A program made the position numbers and the translations under genes. The notes under the pieces were generated by a model that had not been told where the DNA came from, searched no databases, and was given only the letters and a program-made list of their open reading frames with translations. This document shows positions 1 through 12,064 of a stretch of DNA of 64,000 bases, piece after piece. The number at the start of each line of letters is the position of its first letter. The first letter of the stretch is position 1. Origin of the DNA: Lolium rigidum (Eukaryota; Streptophyta; Magnoliopsida; Poales; Poaceae); contig NC_061510.1 in NCBI RefSeq assembly GCF_022539505.1, positions 394,798,249-394,862,248 of the forward strand, read 5' to 3'.

Positions 1-2
1 AC

Positions 3-3000
3 TACACCAACCTCAACAAAGCTTGCCCAAAAGATCCTTTCCCTCTGCCCCGGATCGATCAAGTGATTGATTCTACTGCTGGGTGTGAGTTGTTGTCTTT
101 TCTGGATGCTTATTCCGGATTCCACCAGATTCCCCTGAGAAAGGAAGATCAAATAAAAATTGCGTTCATTACCACGCATGTGGCTTATTGCTATGTTACT
201 ATGCCTTTTGGTTTGCGCAACGCTGGTGCAACGTACCAGCGCTGTATGCAAAAATGCTTGTTTGATCAAATTGGAAAGAATGTGCAGGTCTATGTGGACG
301 ATGTCGTGATAAAAACTAAGGTAAAAGAAACCTTAATCGACGATATCCGGCAAACATTTGATAACTTAAGAAGGTTCCGATGAAACTCAATCCGGCAAAA
401 TGCACCTTCGGTGTCCCTGCCAGCAAACTGCTTGGTTTTCTCCTATCAAGCCGGGGCATTGAAGTGAATCCGGTAAAAATCCGGGCAATAGAAAGAATGA
501 CAATCCCACGAGAACTGGAAGATGTGCAAAAGTTTACCGGAAGCTTGGCATCACTAAGCCGGTTCATAAGCAGGTTGGGAGAAAAGGCTCTACCGCTCTA
601 TGCATTAATGAAAAAATCCGATACCTTCGTCTAGACCCCACAGGCAGACGCAGCATTCAAAGAGCTGAAAACAATGCTAGCCACCGCACCGGTATTGGCT
701 TCGCCTTTGGAAAGGGAGCCCATGTTGTTGTACATAGCAGCAACCAACCGGGTTGTGAGTGTTTTGGTTGTGGTAGAAAGAGAGGAAGAAGAAAAAATCG
801 TGCAGAGGCCGGTATACTACTTGAGCGAGGTGCTCTCCCTCTCAAAACAAAACTACCCCCATTTCCAGAAGATGACCTATGGCGTGTTCATGGCCGCCAC
901 CAAGCTTAAGCACTATTTTGAGGAGCACCCCATGAAAGTGGTGATTGAAGCACCCATTTCAGATATCATGGGCAACAAAGATGCCAGCGACAGGATTGCA
1001 AAATGGGCAATTCAATTGTCACCATACGTGCCGGTATACGAAAGAAGAGATGCCATAAAATCACAAGCTTTGGCTGATTTCCTGGTCGATTGGGCGGAAA
1101 TGCAATACAAGCCGCCGGAACATAAAGTAGAATACTGGAAGATGCGCTTTGATGGATCCAAGCTCAAAGAGGGTCTAGGTGCCGGTGTGGTACTCACCTC
1201 ACCAAAGGGAGATCATCTCCGGTATGTTTTGCAAGTGCATTTCAGGGCATCAAACAATATCGCTGAATATGAGGCTCTGATCCATGGGCTTAAAGTCGCA
1301 AAAGAAATCGGTGCACACAGGATCATTTGCTACGGCAATTCAGATCTTGTGGTGCAACAATGTTCCGGAGATTGGGATGCAAAAGGTGCCAACATGGCCT
1401 CATACCGGTTTCATGTGCAAAAGATTGCCGGCTTCTTCAAAGGGTGTGAGTTTCACCATGTGCTGTGGGCTGAAAATGAAGCCGCGGATGCTTTATCCAA
1501 GCTAGGCTCATCTAGGCAAGAAATTCCTCCCGTAATAGCCTTGGCACACTTAAGCGTTCCTTCGATCAAGCCAAGTCCGGAATCAGAATCAATTTTCGTA
1601 CCGGAGTCACATGTGGTGCCAATGGATATCGATGAAGGAAACCCGAGGACTGCTCCGGCAAACCCGGGGACTGATCCGGCAAACTCGGGGACTGCGATGT
1701 CTATACCGCAAGAAGCAATGCTTGTGGATAGCATGGAGATAGACGTACCGGTATTTCTGGTTCGAGAAGCACCATCGTGGGTTAAACCTATTAAGGAATT
1801 CCTGATCAATGGCACCTTGCCGGATGACGAAAGCGAATCAAGAAGGATCCAGCGGAGGTCCAAGGCGTACACTTTCATCAATGGCGAGGTGTACAAGAGA
1901 AGTGTTACCGGTGTCCTTCAAAGATGTGTGGAGCCGGAAGAGGGAAAAGAGATGCTTAGGGAAATCCACCAAGGAGAGTGTGGGCATCACGCTTCATCAA
2001 GGGCGCTGGTGGCAAAGGTTTTCCGGCATGGGTTCTACTGGCCCACTGCGCTGGAGAATGCTGAGGATTTGGTAAGAAAATGCAATGGGTGCCAGAGGTA
2101 CGCCAAGCAAAATCATACCCCAGCATCCGGCTTGAAAACTATACCGTTAACTTGGCCATTTGCTGTTTGGTGCCTTGACATGGTTGGCCCATTCAAAACT
2201 GCAAGGGGAAACATGACTCACATTTGGTCATGGTGGATAAGTTCACCAAATGGCTGGAGGTAAAACCTATCGCAAAGTGTGATGGGCACACATCGGTGAA
2301 ATTCCTAAAGGATGTCATCCTGCGGTATGGATACCCACATAGTATTATAACTGAGAATGGCTTAAACTTTGCCCAAGGAGAGTTCAAGCGATTCTGTGAG
2401 AACAGTAACATCCGGCTGGATTTGTGCTCTGTGGCACACCCGCAAGGCAATGGCCAAGTTGAAAGAATCAATGCACTGGTGCTTTCCGGTATAAAACCAA
2501 GGCTCATTGAACCACTCGAAAAGACACCGGGATGTTGGCTCGATGAGCTGCCATCGATCGTTGTGGAGCATAAGAACGACTCCAAACCGGTCTACCGGAT
2601 ACACTCCATTCTTTATGGTTTACGGAGCAGAAGCGGTCATACCAACCGACATTCTCCATGACTCACCAAGGGTGCAGCTCTATACCGAACAAGAGGTAAA
2701 AGAGGCCCGAGAAAACGATGTGGACTTTCTGGAAGAAGCAAGAGAGCTGGCTTTGGCAAGAACAGCCATTTACTAGCAGAACCTCAGACGCTATCATAGC
2801 CGGAAGGTTAACCCGAGAGTTTTCCGGGAAGGAGACTTGGTGTTACGCTTAGTGCAACGCACTGAAGGCCGGCATAATTAAGCTTTCACCCCCGTGGGAA
2901 GGACCATTCATTGTGAGCAAAGCTCTCCACAATGATGCCTATTATCTAATCAATGCACAGGAATGGAAAGAAGGAAAGGCAGACAAATCCGGAGACGAGA

Positions 3001-3047
3001 CCAAGCGTCCGTGGAACATAGCTTTGTTGCGTCCTTTCTACTCCTGA
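3..3047 (+). pseudogene. pol: Decayed pol polyprotein (RT - RNase H - aRNase H - integrase)
   Basis: Reverse transcriptase covers about 3-640 with the active-site box YVDDV at 295-309. The gypsy RNase H region follows (about 640-1110). A second RNase H lies at about 1135-1520, with FDGS, a central NIAEYEAL stretch and a terminal ENEAADALSKL box. The integrase H-H-C-C zinc finger is at about 1950-2095 and the core from about 2155. Breaks: a one-base loss near 380, an in-frame TAG at 632-634 where the family has Trp (TGG to TAG), a frameshift near 2220, another near 2610, and stops near 2774 and 2880. The second catalytic Asp of the integrase core reads Glu (IITENG, about 2347-2364). The reading frame ends with TGA at 3045-3047. 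Non-functional copy. Confidence 0.88.
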
Positions 3048-4139
3048 AGTTGTGGTGTAAGAAGTTCCTTTTTGTACCTTATTTGCTATGAATAAAAGAT
3101 GTCGGAACCTTGAATGAATCTCGGGGACTACCCCTACTAAAATTGCATGCAATATGTTTATTTTTTCAGTTTACCGGTTGCTTGTTGAACTTTTTTTTTT
3201 CTTTCCGGTTTAGTAACGTGCTAAACCTACCGGAGTCTTCGACTCTGCTGCTGTCCGCAACCCGGCTTCATGGCAAGCAAGATAAACCGGTAGGAATTAA
3301 GCACGTGAACTACGAAAAGAGAGAGTGGGAACAGACAGTCCGAAAAAGTTTAACTAACCCCGGTTATACCGGTTTTTTGTGAAAATTTCGAGTTATTTCT
3401 AAGTTCAAGAAAGTGCTTGTTTGGCAAAAGAACTTTGTTACTCGTACGCCAAAACACCCAAAGAGGTAGGCAGAGGCAAAGTGAAAGAACCAAATGTGCA
3501 TCGGATTGGATGCGGAAACAATTCCGGAATCTTTGCAGTACAAGATAAAGGCAAACAATAAGTAAAATGCAAAGACAGCATACAAACTTAACTTAATAAG
3601 CTACCGGTTAAAAAGACACCGGCATAGAAGTTGTACCACAACCAAAATGCTAAGTTTTATCTTACATCATAAACCCCGGCATACCGGGGTAGAATTTAAC
3701 GAGCATTGTTTTAAGCCAACAGGACACATAGATAGAATGAAAGCATTCAAGCAGCAGGGGCTTCAGGAGGAGCAGCATCGGCTTCTGGAGCTCCCGGAGG
3801 CACGTCACCGTCTACTTTTTATAGTATTCCTTACATAAGATCTCGGAAGAGCCAATGTTTCCTTCCGTTCCCGGTAAATAGGAATTCTATATCCTCTAGC
3901 TCTTCGTGACCTGTTGTGTCTGCCCTCGACTTAGCCGTCATAGAATAGAAAGGTTTCTAACCGTTGAAAAGGATACTTCTAAACGTTAAGGGGCGCTCAA
4001 CCTTCCACTCAAATCCTTTTTACCAGAAGGGAGCTCGCCTGCCACGACATATAAGGGAAAAGGCAATGTGTGGAACTAGATAAAGTTTGATCTGCCACTT
4101 ACACTGGAAGGGCAAGAACTAATGCTTATGCGTATTCTT
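3048..4139. other. Retroelement spacer between pol and antisense gene
   Basis: No coding frame of convincing length or similarity lies here on either strand. The stretch keeps the codon-independent habit of the element of using the string ACCGG very often, which is also seen in pol, the antisense gene and the LTR, so it is old internal sequence of the same element rather than a later insertion. Confidence 0.55.
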
Positions 4140-7100
4140 CCACGACATATAGAAGGAAGAGCGTCGCCTTCTCCGGCATCCTCGTCTTCCTCCTCCTCTC
4201 CCTCTTCTTCATCGCTGAGGTAATCCTGGACGTCAGGAGGAGGGGGGATGAAGGTGCGAACCGGGGCGTACTCTGCAATCCGGTAGGCGCGGTCCTTCCG
4301 TTTCGCGGTGAGGACCGGATCCTTGTCGGTGGGAGCATCTTCGCGCAAGCTGTGGAAGGCGTTCAAGTCCAGGTCCTCATACCAGGAGCAGGAAATGCGT
4401 AGCGCCGCATCCGCTCCGGCACGAGCCGCTGAGCTCTGCCACTCGCGGATCCTCCGTCCGGCACCTTTCAGGCGTTCGGAGGTGAGCGTCAGGTTCCCCG
4501 GCATCTCCTCCCCAGGCCACAAGACCTTGAAGAGATGGATCGCCACGTCGGGCAAATCGGCAAGATGCCGGTCCACCGCGCGCATGTGCTAGACCCGGGC
4601 AGAAAGCGCAACCAGGTGATCATAAGGATCCCAGGGCGCAGCTAGATTCTGGAACTGCTGCGCAATCCGGCGATCTGACACCTTCTTATGCGCATGCACC
4701 TGCGAGTCCGGAAAGAGCCCTGCAAGATAAAGGAAAAACATAAGGAAATGCTACCGGAAGATATAAGCTTATAGGCAAAAGCCGGAAAAGAAAGAAGAAA
4801 AACTTACTGAGGGCGAGAGCGTCGGTTTGCACGACCAGCTGGTCGTACTCCTTTTGCTCCGCAGTTAGGACGGCGACCCGGTCTTCGGTTGCCTTCCGCG
4901 CCTTGCTCATCTCTTCCAGCTCCGCCCGCAGCACCGCGCTGGAGTTGGTAGAATCCTCCAGGAACTCCGCCAGCTTGGCCTCAGCTACAGCTTTGGCATC
5001 CTTCATCTCAGTACCATGCAGGAGCCCAATCTGGATGAGCTGGTCCTTCAGCCCTCTGGACACGGTCTCCTGGGCGTCCAGAGCCTTGCGGTGATCCTGG
5101 ATAAGCTGCTCCTTTTCACCTAGAGTCCGGAAAAGAAATGTTAACAAAAATGTAACCGGTAAGAAGGGAAAAAGGCAAATTAACCGGGAAAGTAGAAAAA
5201 GTACTTTGAAGGTTGGTGAGCTGGGTCTTGAGGGCCTCGATGGAGGCTTCCGGAACAGCTGTTGTACAAAAGATTCATAAGTAAAAAGAGGGAAAATCAA
5301 CAGGCAAAAAGAAGCCGGAAGGCAAGGGGCGAACCTTGGCAGTGGCTGTGGGCCTCGGCAAGATCCCTGTGCTCCCACAGTAGCTCCTCAAAGAGGCGCT
5401 TCCGGGCGTCCGCCGTGCTCTGTTCAAGTGAAAATGGCTATAAGAAGATGCCGATTTTGGGAATTTTCAAGGAAGTTTCGCGCTCACAGCTACGCTCTCA
5501 ACCCGAAACTCGGGGACTGGGAAGATATACATAATCTTAAAAGAATGAAAACCGACATGAGCTGAAAAATTGCAAAGGGTTTGGTGTAACTTACCACCAC
5601 GTTGTTGGTGGCATCGTGCCACGCGTTGTCAAGCTCCTTGACCGCGCGCCGTAGCCGCATGAAGTGCTGCTCAGTACACCGGGGGCCAGCGGGGTCAATC
5701 GCTGGAAGCCGGTCTTTCCCGAGCCGCGCGTAGCCGCGGACACATCCGCTCGATTCCACTTCTCAGCGTAATCGAGCAAATTCCCCAGCTCGTTGCCTCC
5801 GCGCGTCAGCTCCGTGATTTGGCCCAGCTGACCGGAAGCCGCTTCTCCGGCCACGACAGCGGCACGGCCGGCGTGCAGCACCAAGGGCTGCGGGCCGGAG
5901 GTAGGAGTGCCGGAAGCCGTGGCCTTCGCCTTGGAAGGTTCCGGCTTGAGGGGCTTGGTGCCCTCTGGCGGCGGCGTCGGCTTGGCCGCAGCAGGTCCTT
6001 GGCTTGGAGACGGCGTGGGCTCGGCCGCAGTGGGTCCTTTGCTTGGCGGCGGCGTTGGCTTGGCCACAGTTGGCTCGCCGGTGGGAGTTTCTGGCGGAGG
6101 CGCGGGCGTAGTCTTGGGCGGCGAACGGGCGCCGGGTGCATCCTGGCCCGGAACTGAGCCTGCCGGCGCGGAAGAGTCCGGCACGGATTTGGAGGAGGAA
6201 GAGTCCGCAGTCTTCTTCTTCTTTTTCTACGGGGCGGTAGGAGCCAAAGGCTCCATCCCCCCGGCATCTTCGGTGTTGGCGCCGATGTTGCTGGCGCCAG
6301 TGTCTTGAATCTCTGGAGGGGAAGTTTTGTCCCCCTCCGCGCGGTGATCTGAAGGTGTAGGGGCCGCGCGCCCCGCACTTGTAGTGCCTCCCAGAGGGGA
6401 GGCAGAAGAGTTGCCGGCACCAGATTGTACCGGACTTGGTTGAGGTGGAGGTGAAGGCGTCGCGGCTTCTTCAGAGCTCTCCGGGGGAATGCCGGAAGCA
6501 CTCTTGGAAATCTTGAGTGCGGCACTAAAAAAGATAGAAATAAAAAAGATTCAGAAAAGCAACCGGAAAAAGAACTTCGCTGAACACAAACAAGGAAAAA
6601 AGCGGAGGCTTACCCGGCAGCAACCGGCATCTCCCGCTTCCGGTAGTTCTTCTTGGAGACCACCTTCCCGCCAACAACTTCTTGCCGTTGGCGCTTGGCG
6701 GGAGGAGCCTCGCTGGGGCCGGCTTCAGATGCCGGTGCTTTCTTCTTCTTGCCCTGGGAGGTGAGCTTCTCCAGGAACTCAGGGCCAACCTCGGCCTGGA
6801 GCGACGTGGCGTGGTCCAGGACCTGTGGTTGGTGCTGGCTGAGGGAGCATCTACAGAAAATCAGTATATGAGGAAACGAAAAGGCTAAATACCTCCAGTA
6901 TAGTGACCTCATCATCGGAACCGGATTCATTGGTGGAAAAGTTACCGGGACGTGGAGTATGGGTCCGGCCCATCTTGAGTTCCTTTGGTGGAACGTAGGG
7001 GTCCGGGTCGACCTCGTCCAAGTCCCGCTTGCGGCGAGGACCTCTTTTCTCTGCAGCGATACGAGGAAAGCGATCCTTGGCCTGAAAGAGAATAGAGAAT

Positions 7101-8250
7101 GGTTAGTTGCACATCCAAAGCTTACCGGAAAAACGATCCGGATTGCGCAAGCGCTTACTGCCTGAGTCGGAGGGTTGGTGGCACTGAGAGGAAGGAAACC
7201 CCACTCCCAGTTCATAGGCATATCTGTCTGGCAGATCAGCCTAGCCTTGTGGACCACGTCCTCTTTGCTGAGTTGGAGGCCGGTAATCTTGGTGGGGTCG
7301 CCGGGGCCGTACATCTCGCTCATTTTGTGAGACCGGCGCTGAAGGGGAAGCACCCGGCGCGAGATGAACGTCCGGATGATGTCATCCGAACAGATGTCGG
7401 TGTCCTTCATGAGTTGCCCCATGAAGCGCACAATCCGGTTGGTTTCTATATGAGTTTCCTTCGGATTGTAGCTCCAGTTGGCCCTTGACGGTGGTCCGGG
7501 CTGATAAGCCGGCAGATTGATGAGATCTGCGGCATCTTTGTTCTTCACGTAGAAGAAGGTCTGTTGCCATGCCCGACATGACTCGAGACCGGAAAACTTA
7601 AAAAAGGGGCTCCCTTGGCGGGAGCCGACGATGCAAGACCTGCATTGAACGGGGGGTTTGGGATAAGGAATTTCCTTGCCCTGAGCGGAGTTGATCCGAA
7701 GAGAGAAAAAGCGGGCGAAGGTCTCGCGAGTGGGGCGGAGAGCCATGTAGGCCTCCATGAAAGTTGTGTAGCATGAGAGGTAGAAGACGGCGTTGCCGGG
7801 AAGTTGGTGAGGTTGAAGTTCGTAAAAGTCAAGGAAAGAACGGAAGAAGTCGGAGGCAGGAAGGCCGAAGCCGCGCTCAAAATGAGCAAGAAAAACCACA
7901 TGTTCCCATGGTTCGGGGTTGGGTTCCACTTCGCCGCGCGGAAGCCGGCAGATCACCCCAGCCGGTACCCTCCGGGAGCGGTACAGCCAGTCAATCTCCG
8001 GCTGCTTCACGTCTGAGCCCTTCCAGGCTCCGCGGGTGACGGAGGACAGGTCCACTCCGGAACCTTGGCCCGAGCTGCTGGCTTCCTGGCCTTTTCCGGT
8101 ATCAGCTTCCGGAACGTTAGAGGAAGACTCCATCCGGGCAAGCTCAGCTTCTAGTCCGTCTGAGTGCTGGTTGGAAGAAGCTTGTTCTCCGAAAGATACC
8201 GACGGAGTCTTGCTGCCGGTTGGTTCAGACAAGTACTCCTCACTAGACAT
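4140..8250 (-). pseudogene. Antisense accessory gene of the retroelement (Transposase_28-like N-terminus, coiled-coil C-terminus)
   Basis: Reads opposite to pol. The start at 8250 opens a domain resembling the grass 'putative gypsy type transposon' family (Pfam PF04195), e.g. WLYRSRRVPAGV followed by HVVFLAHFERGFGLP. Plausible GT-AG exons are 8250-7159, 7081-6893, 6850-6614 (Lys-rich, possible nuclear signal), 6524-about 5580 (long Pro/Thr/Lys-rich tract), then about 5420-5336, about 5262-5205, about 5124-4808 (Glu/Ala/Lys heptad-like coiled coil) and about 4724-4140 (ends in an acidic run). In-frame TAG at 6227-6229, a frameshift near 5745 and a TAG near 4590 break it. The intron pattern and conservation suggest it was once a real accessory protein of Tat-type elements; its role is unknown. 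Exon ends in the 3' half are estimates. Confidence 0.7.
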
Positions 8251-9169
8251 GCGAGTCGGAAGATACCGAAAATCTACCTAAAAACCACTTTCCCAAGATC
8301 TACCTTTGCGCGAAGATCTACGAGTAAGAGAAAAAGCAAAAGAAAAGAAAGAGTAAATACTCTACCGGCCCAAGATCTGGAAAACGAGAAAGAAGAGGGC
8401 AAATGAGCATTGGGGTTCACCTGAGGCAGCGGGAGACGCGAAGAAGAGGCTCGCTGGAGGTGCGGCGAGCTCGTGGTCGTCGACGAAGGCCGGCGACGAA
8501 GAGAGGCAAAAGCCGCCGAAGAAAGCTCGAAGCAGCGGCGGCAAAGGAGCGTCGGTGGATCTCTACGCGGCGGAGACCTTCAGCGCAGCGGAAGCAACAG
8601 CGCTGGTTCGTCGGGAGCAACACTCTGGCGGCGACCGGCGGCGGAGAAAACGCAAGGGGCGAGGAGCTCTGTGCGCTGGAAGAGGGTAAGTGCGGAGAAG
8701 AAGATGAAGTGGAACCGCACCCCCATTATATAGAAGAAGAAGTAGTGGGCTGGCAACCACTGGGCCGCGGCGCTTCGCCTCGTGGGCCGCCACGTGGCGC
8801 AGAGATACACGCGCGTAAATCGCAAAGCCACAGGGTCGCCGCATGGATCCGGAATGACCAAAGGGATCCAGTGTGGCGCATTTAATGCTGGCGTAGAAGT
8901 CGAAGGGAAGAGACCCCTGACACTGGCGCGTCAGAAACAGTGCGCATGTCTCTGACAGGCACTGTACCCGAGAAATCCTCGACTTCACCGAGGAAGGTTT
9001 AAATGTCAAAGATACCGGAAGAGTCCGGAACGAAAGAAAAAGAAAGTTTAGCAAAGACCGACATCTTCGAACAGGCTGCCGGAAAGATTAAACCGGTACC
9101 TTGTGAGATGGAAACCTGGCATAGTCCGTCGGATAAGATCCACCGAACTATACCAGCTTCGGGGACTAA
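8251..9169. other. Retroelement spacer, promoter side of the antisense gene, with polypurine-like tract
   Basis: Upstream sequence of the antisense gene and last internal sequence before the LTR. A TTATATAGAAG-type AT run around 8725-8735 lies in a GC-rich setting and, read on the minus strand, could serve as a TATA element for the antisense gene (inference). The last bases before the LTR, TTCGGGGACTAA at 9158-9169, match the position and purine-rich character of the plus-strand priming tract of these elements. Confidence 0.5.
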
Positions 9170-9888
9170 TGTTGGGGGGATGACCCCCGGTATGCCAAAG
9201 GCATGCCAAACCGGATGGTTTGAGCCGTCAAGATACCGGTTTAAAGTTTATTCCGGGCTAAGAGCTTGAGCTTTTAGCTAAGGAAATCTATACCAGTATC
9301 CCCAAGAGGGGTATACCGGAATGAGCTAAGAAGACACCGGATTGCCGGTAAGAAGTGCACTGTAGCACGTCGGCAAGACTGGTCAAAGATTCTCTCAAAG
9401 AGCTATAGGACAAGGATGAGCTAAGCAAAGTAACTTTAAACGAAGCCCTGACGCCAGAGAGGAAGGTGACGCCAAAAGCAACCGGAGGACGTCAGCATCC
9501 CTGATTAAAGAAGATATCGGCGTCACCTATGATTAAAGTAACTTTGTAAAGTAGTTTGTCTGTTCAAAGATGCCATTAGGGTTTCTTCCCCTGTAAGCCA
9601 CCCTCTCCCCTATATAAGGAGAGGGGGCATGCTCCTTCGCGGACACAATCAATAGAGAGATACGTACGTTCGAAACACCTGTAACCTTGTTTGATCATGG
9701 AATAGAGAGATCTAGAACAGAGTTCTTCCTTGTGTCTTTCTTCTTCTACCTCTGGTCTTGGCCAAGTTCTTGAGGAAAGCATCCGGAAGTTCATCCTATC
9801 TGATCAAAAACCCTCCCCCGAATCCTCTAGCGCCCATTCGGCCCCAACTTAAGCCATCCTATGGCATCTGTCTGTTCACCACGACGAA
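9170..9888 (+). repeat. 3' LTR
   Basis: Starts with TGTTGGGGGG at 9170, immediately after a purine-rich priming tract, as expected for an LTR. It holds a TATA box (TATATAA at 9611-9617) in the middle and a GC/CT-rich 3' part. The 3' edge is placed near 9888 from the run ending CACCACGACGA, which resembles LTR ends in related grass elements, but the usual terminal CA is not clear and no second LTR is in the window for comparison, so this end may be off by several bases. Confidence 0.7.
9611..9617 (+). promoter_or_regulatory. TATA box of the LTR promoter
   Basis: TATATAA flanked by C-rich and G-rich runs, about 440 bases into the LTR. This is the normal place for the transcription start that defines the U3/R boundary. 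Transcription would run rightward here. Confidence 0.6.
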
Positions 9889-10395
9889 AGATGGAGCCAT
9901 GGAGGAGGATCGGGATAGAGGGACACCGGAGGAACAGGAGGAAGAGGACGGGGTTGTGCCTTGCCGGAGGGTCTCCCTGTATCCGCTGGAGAAAGAAGAG
10001 GACGGGGCGGAGAGCACCGGTCCTGGGCTGGAGACGATGGGCCTGTGTAGGACATAAGAGAGAGGAGTCGTGATATGGGCCGAGAATCCCAGAAAGAGTC
10101 AAAGCGGTGCGGTTCAATAATTTGCTAGAGCCACCCATGATAAAAGAAATCCCATCACAATACAAAGAAACGGAATAAAACAAAAGTGCAAGAGGATGCC
10201 CGAAGTGCACACAAGAAAATCACAGCAAAAATTAACCATTGAGTAACGTACGTGTCTACCCATGGTTAATCCCAAAAATAAATCAAAATTATGAGAAAAA
10301 AGATGTTTGTTACCCTATAATATAGTAGTTATTACACCCATTAAACTTCAAAGTAAGAGAACATATGCGGATATCACAGAAACCCCAATGAAGTT
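9889..10395. other. Intergenic sequence, nothing recognised
   Basis: Short open stretches exist at 9900-10070, but they are low-complexity Arg/Glu-rich readings without a recognisable domain. No RNA gene or clear repeat boundary is seen. Confidence 0.4.
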
Positions 10396-10650
10396 ACTAG
10401 GCTTGATCAACTTGTTTTTTGCGATGACCTGCAACCAAACTGTCAGGAGAAAAAGGATGTTCTTCTTTTAGGAGAAACACCGCCAGATCTTGTGGTTCGA
10501 GTGTTTAGGTCCAAGTTGGATATGCTGACCAAGAAGCATATCATGGGCATTCTGAAGACATAAGTTCACGTGGCAGAGTTCCAGAAGAGGCTTGTCCCCA
10601 ATGTTCATTTCATGCTAATGTCGCTTGTCCATATTTGAGGAGTTTTCTTG
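10396..10650 (+). pseudogene. Helitron-like helicase N-domain relic
   Basis: A conceptual plus-strand reading gives DLVVRVFRSKLDML, then KKHIMGILK, a stop, and VAEFQKR with a following HFML. This follows the order of the Helitron_like_N domain (RVFR-x-KL, then the I-G-x-V spacer, then the conserved EFQKRG-x-P-HxH region). The HxH pair that normally sits after EFQKRG is degraded and no hairpin-plus-CTRR end was located, so this is a scrap of a Rep/helicase gene. Family assignment rests on the short motif match only. Confidence 0.5.
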
Positions 10651-11353
10651 ATGATCATTAGTTATTTAAAAAGTAATGCTTGTTGACAGATTTGAGATCT
10701 ATATTTATGCATTTCATGATTATCTTTTCAATGTACATGAATATTTACACTTCATGTTTACATGTGCGGCGGTAGGTAAAATTAAGATGTCACGGCAAAG
10801 CACGAGCATTTAACTAGTTTGTATTAAACCTTTATACTTAATTAGAAGTTACTTTTAGCATGCCAGGTCATAACAAGTACCTCTCTCTGTCACTAATATA
10901 ATTTTTTGGGAAGTTGCTAAATAGTAGTGTTCTTTTTTTTTTGAAAGGAATACGGTACGAGAAGCCCCCGTTGTTATTTTCTTTAAAAAAAATAAGAACC
11001 CAAATCTGCGTGTCTGAAAACTTGAACATATGTGGTTGGGTTATACATCCACTTCCTTAACCATGTGAGCTAGGCTTACTTCTTTCTTTGTTATTCAGTT
11101 GTAATGTATAGCGCTGAAAATACACTTGCACTGTGATAATTCAAATAATATCATGTAAGACATGTTTCTACATGATTTCATTTTTGACAGCTGCAAAACT
11201 ATATAGTATATAAATATGTATGGTAGAGATCTATAAAGCACATGGTCAAAAAATATCTAAATTGCACTCTTTAGCATAATATGACCAGGTAGCATATTTA
11301 CAGAACCTTCCCGGATGTAAATTGAACCAAATTCGTGTTTTGTAAGTTTCTTA

Positions 11354-11456
11354 CCCCCTTTGATTCATGTTACTTGTCAATAGTATGGATCTATCTAGAA
11401 CTAAAATATATTTAGATATATTTATATTAAATCTAATTAATATGAATCGGATGGAG
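11354..11456. mobile_element. Degenerate Stowaway-like MITE
   Basis: The left side reads CCCCCTTTGATTCATGTTAC and the right side ATATGAATCGGATGGAG, imperfect inverted repeats of the grass Stowaway CTCCCTCCG-type terminus. TA dinucleotides flank both ends (11352-11353 and 11457-11458), the expected target duplication. The AT-rich middle has no coding capacity. Confidence 0.5.
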
Positions 11457-11649
11457 TACCTTTCTTCTTGTCATATGCTAAAGAATTGCAACTGATTTAG
11501 CAATAAGTTGAAAATATTTAAATGATATTAGTGGATGGAGGGAGTAATTAGTATTTAAATCTCACCCTACGAGTAGTCTCCATGGAACAAAAAAATTTGA
11601 AGAAAAAAATAGCGGACTGCGTATTTCATTGCACATATAAGAAGTTAAT

Positions 11650-12061
11650 TTTTTCTCAGATTACAACGACATGGCTTATGAGTTATGAAAATTAAAAAGC
11701 CACTCAGACTCCACTCCACAGAGTTACAGCCAAACGCATTGGCACCTGCAATACTCGCTGGAATGTGGGAGGTTGGGAAATCTTCAGGATCGGAGCCAGC
11801 CCAGCGTCCTGCCGGCATCTTGCCTCGCTCGTGCAATATGCGCGCAAAGAGTTGATCAGCCGAGCAGGCGTTCCCCTCGAAGATACGATCATTCCTCTCC
11901 TTCGAGGGCATCCAAAACACCAAATGGTAAGCGGCCTTCCAAGTAGGGCGATGAGGAGCATGGAGCGAGGCAAGTTAAGAGCACCATCTATCTCTTAGAT
12001 TAGATCTAGAAATCAGGTTAGTTGTCATAAACCAAGCACCAAGTCTCGAAGAGACCTTGTC
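11650..12061 (-). pseudogene. LINE ORF2 C-terminal relic, part 1
   Basis: On the minus strand 11923-11645 gives VFWMPSKERNDRIFEG, the W-x-ERN-x-R-x-F signature found near the end of plant L1 ORF2 proteins just after the zinc-binding region. Frames are broken. The same relic probably continues at 13231-13530, on the other side of the Harbinger-like element at 12065-13227. Confidence 0.5.
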
Positions 12062-12064
12062 TTA

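Larger units (their letters stand above)
1..9888 (+). mobile_element. Ty3/gypsy LTR retrotransposon, Tat lineage, 3' portion
   Basis: The element runs off the left edge of the window, so its 5' LTR, gag and protease are not visible. What is present, in order, is reverse transcriptase, a degenerate RNase H, a second archaeal-type RNase H, integrase (end of pol at 3047), a spacer holding a gene on the opposite strand, a polypurine-like tract just before 9170, and a 3' LTR. Two RNase H domains in tandem, plus an antisense gene between pol and the 3' LTR, are hallmarks of Tat/Grande/RIRE2-type elements. Several stops and frameshifts show that this copy is dead. Lineage is assigned from domain order; family name within the lineage is not determined. 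Confidence 0.85.

Noticed and set aside
5806..6525. Long minus-strand reading frame rich in Arg and Pro (239 codons)
   Set aside because: It is the shifted frame of the Pro/Lys-rich exon of the antisense accessory gene; composition is a by-product of GC-rich codons in the real frame.
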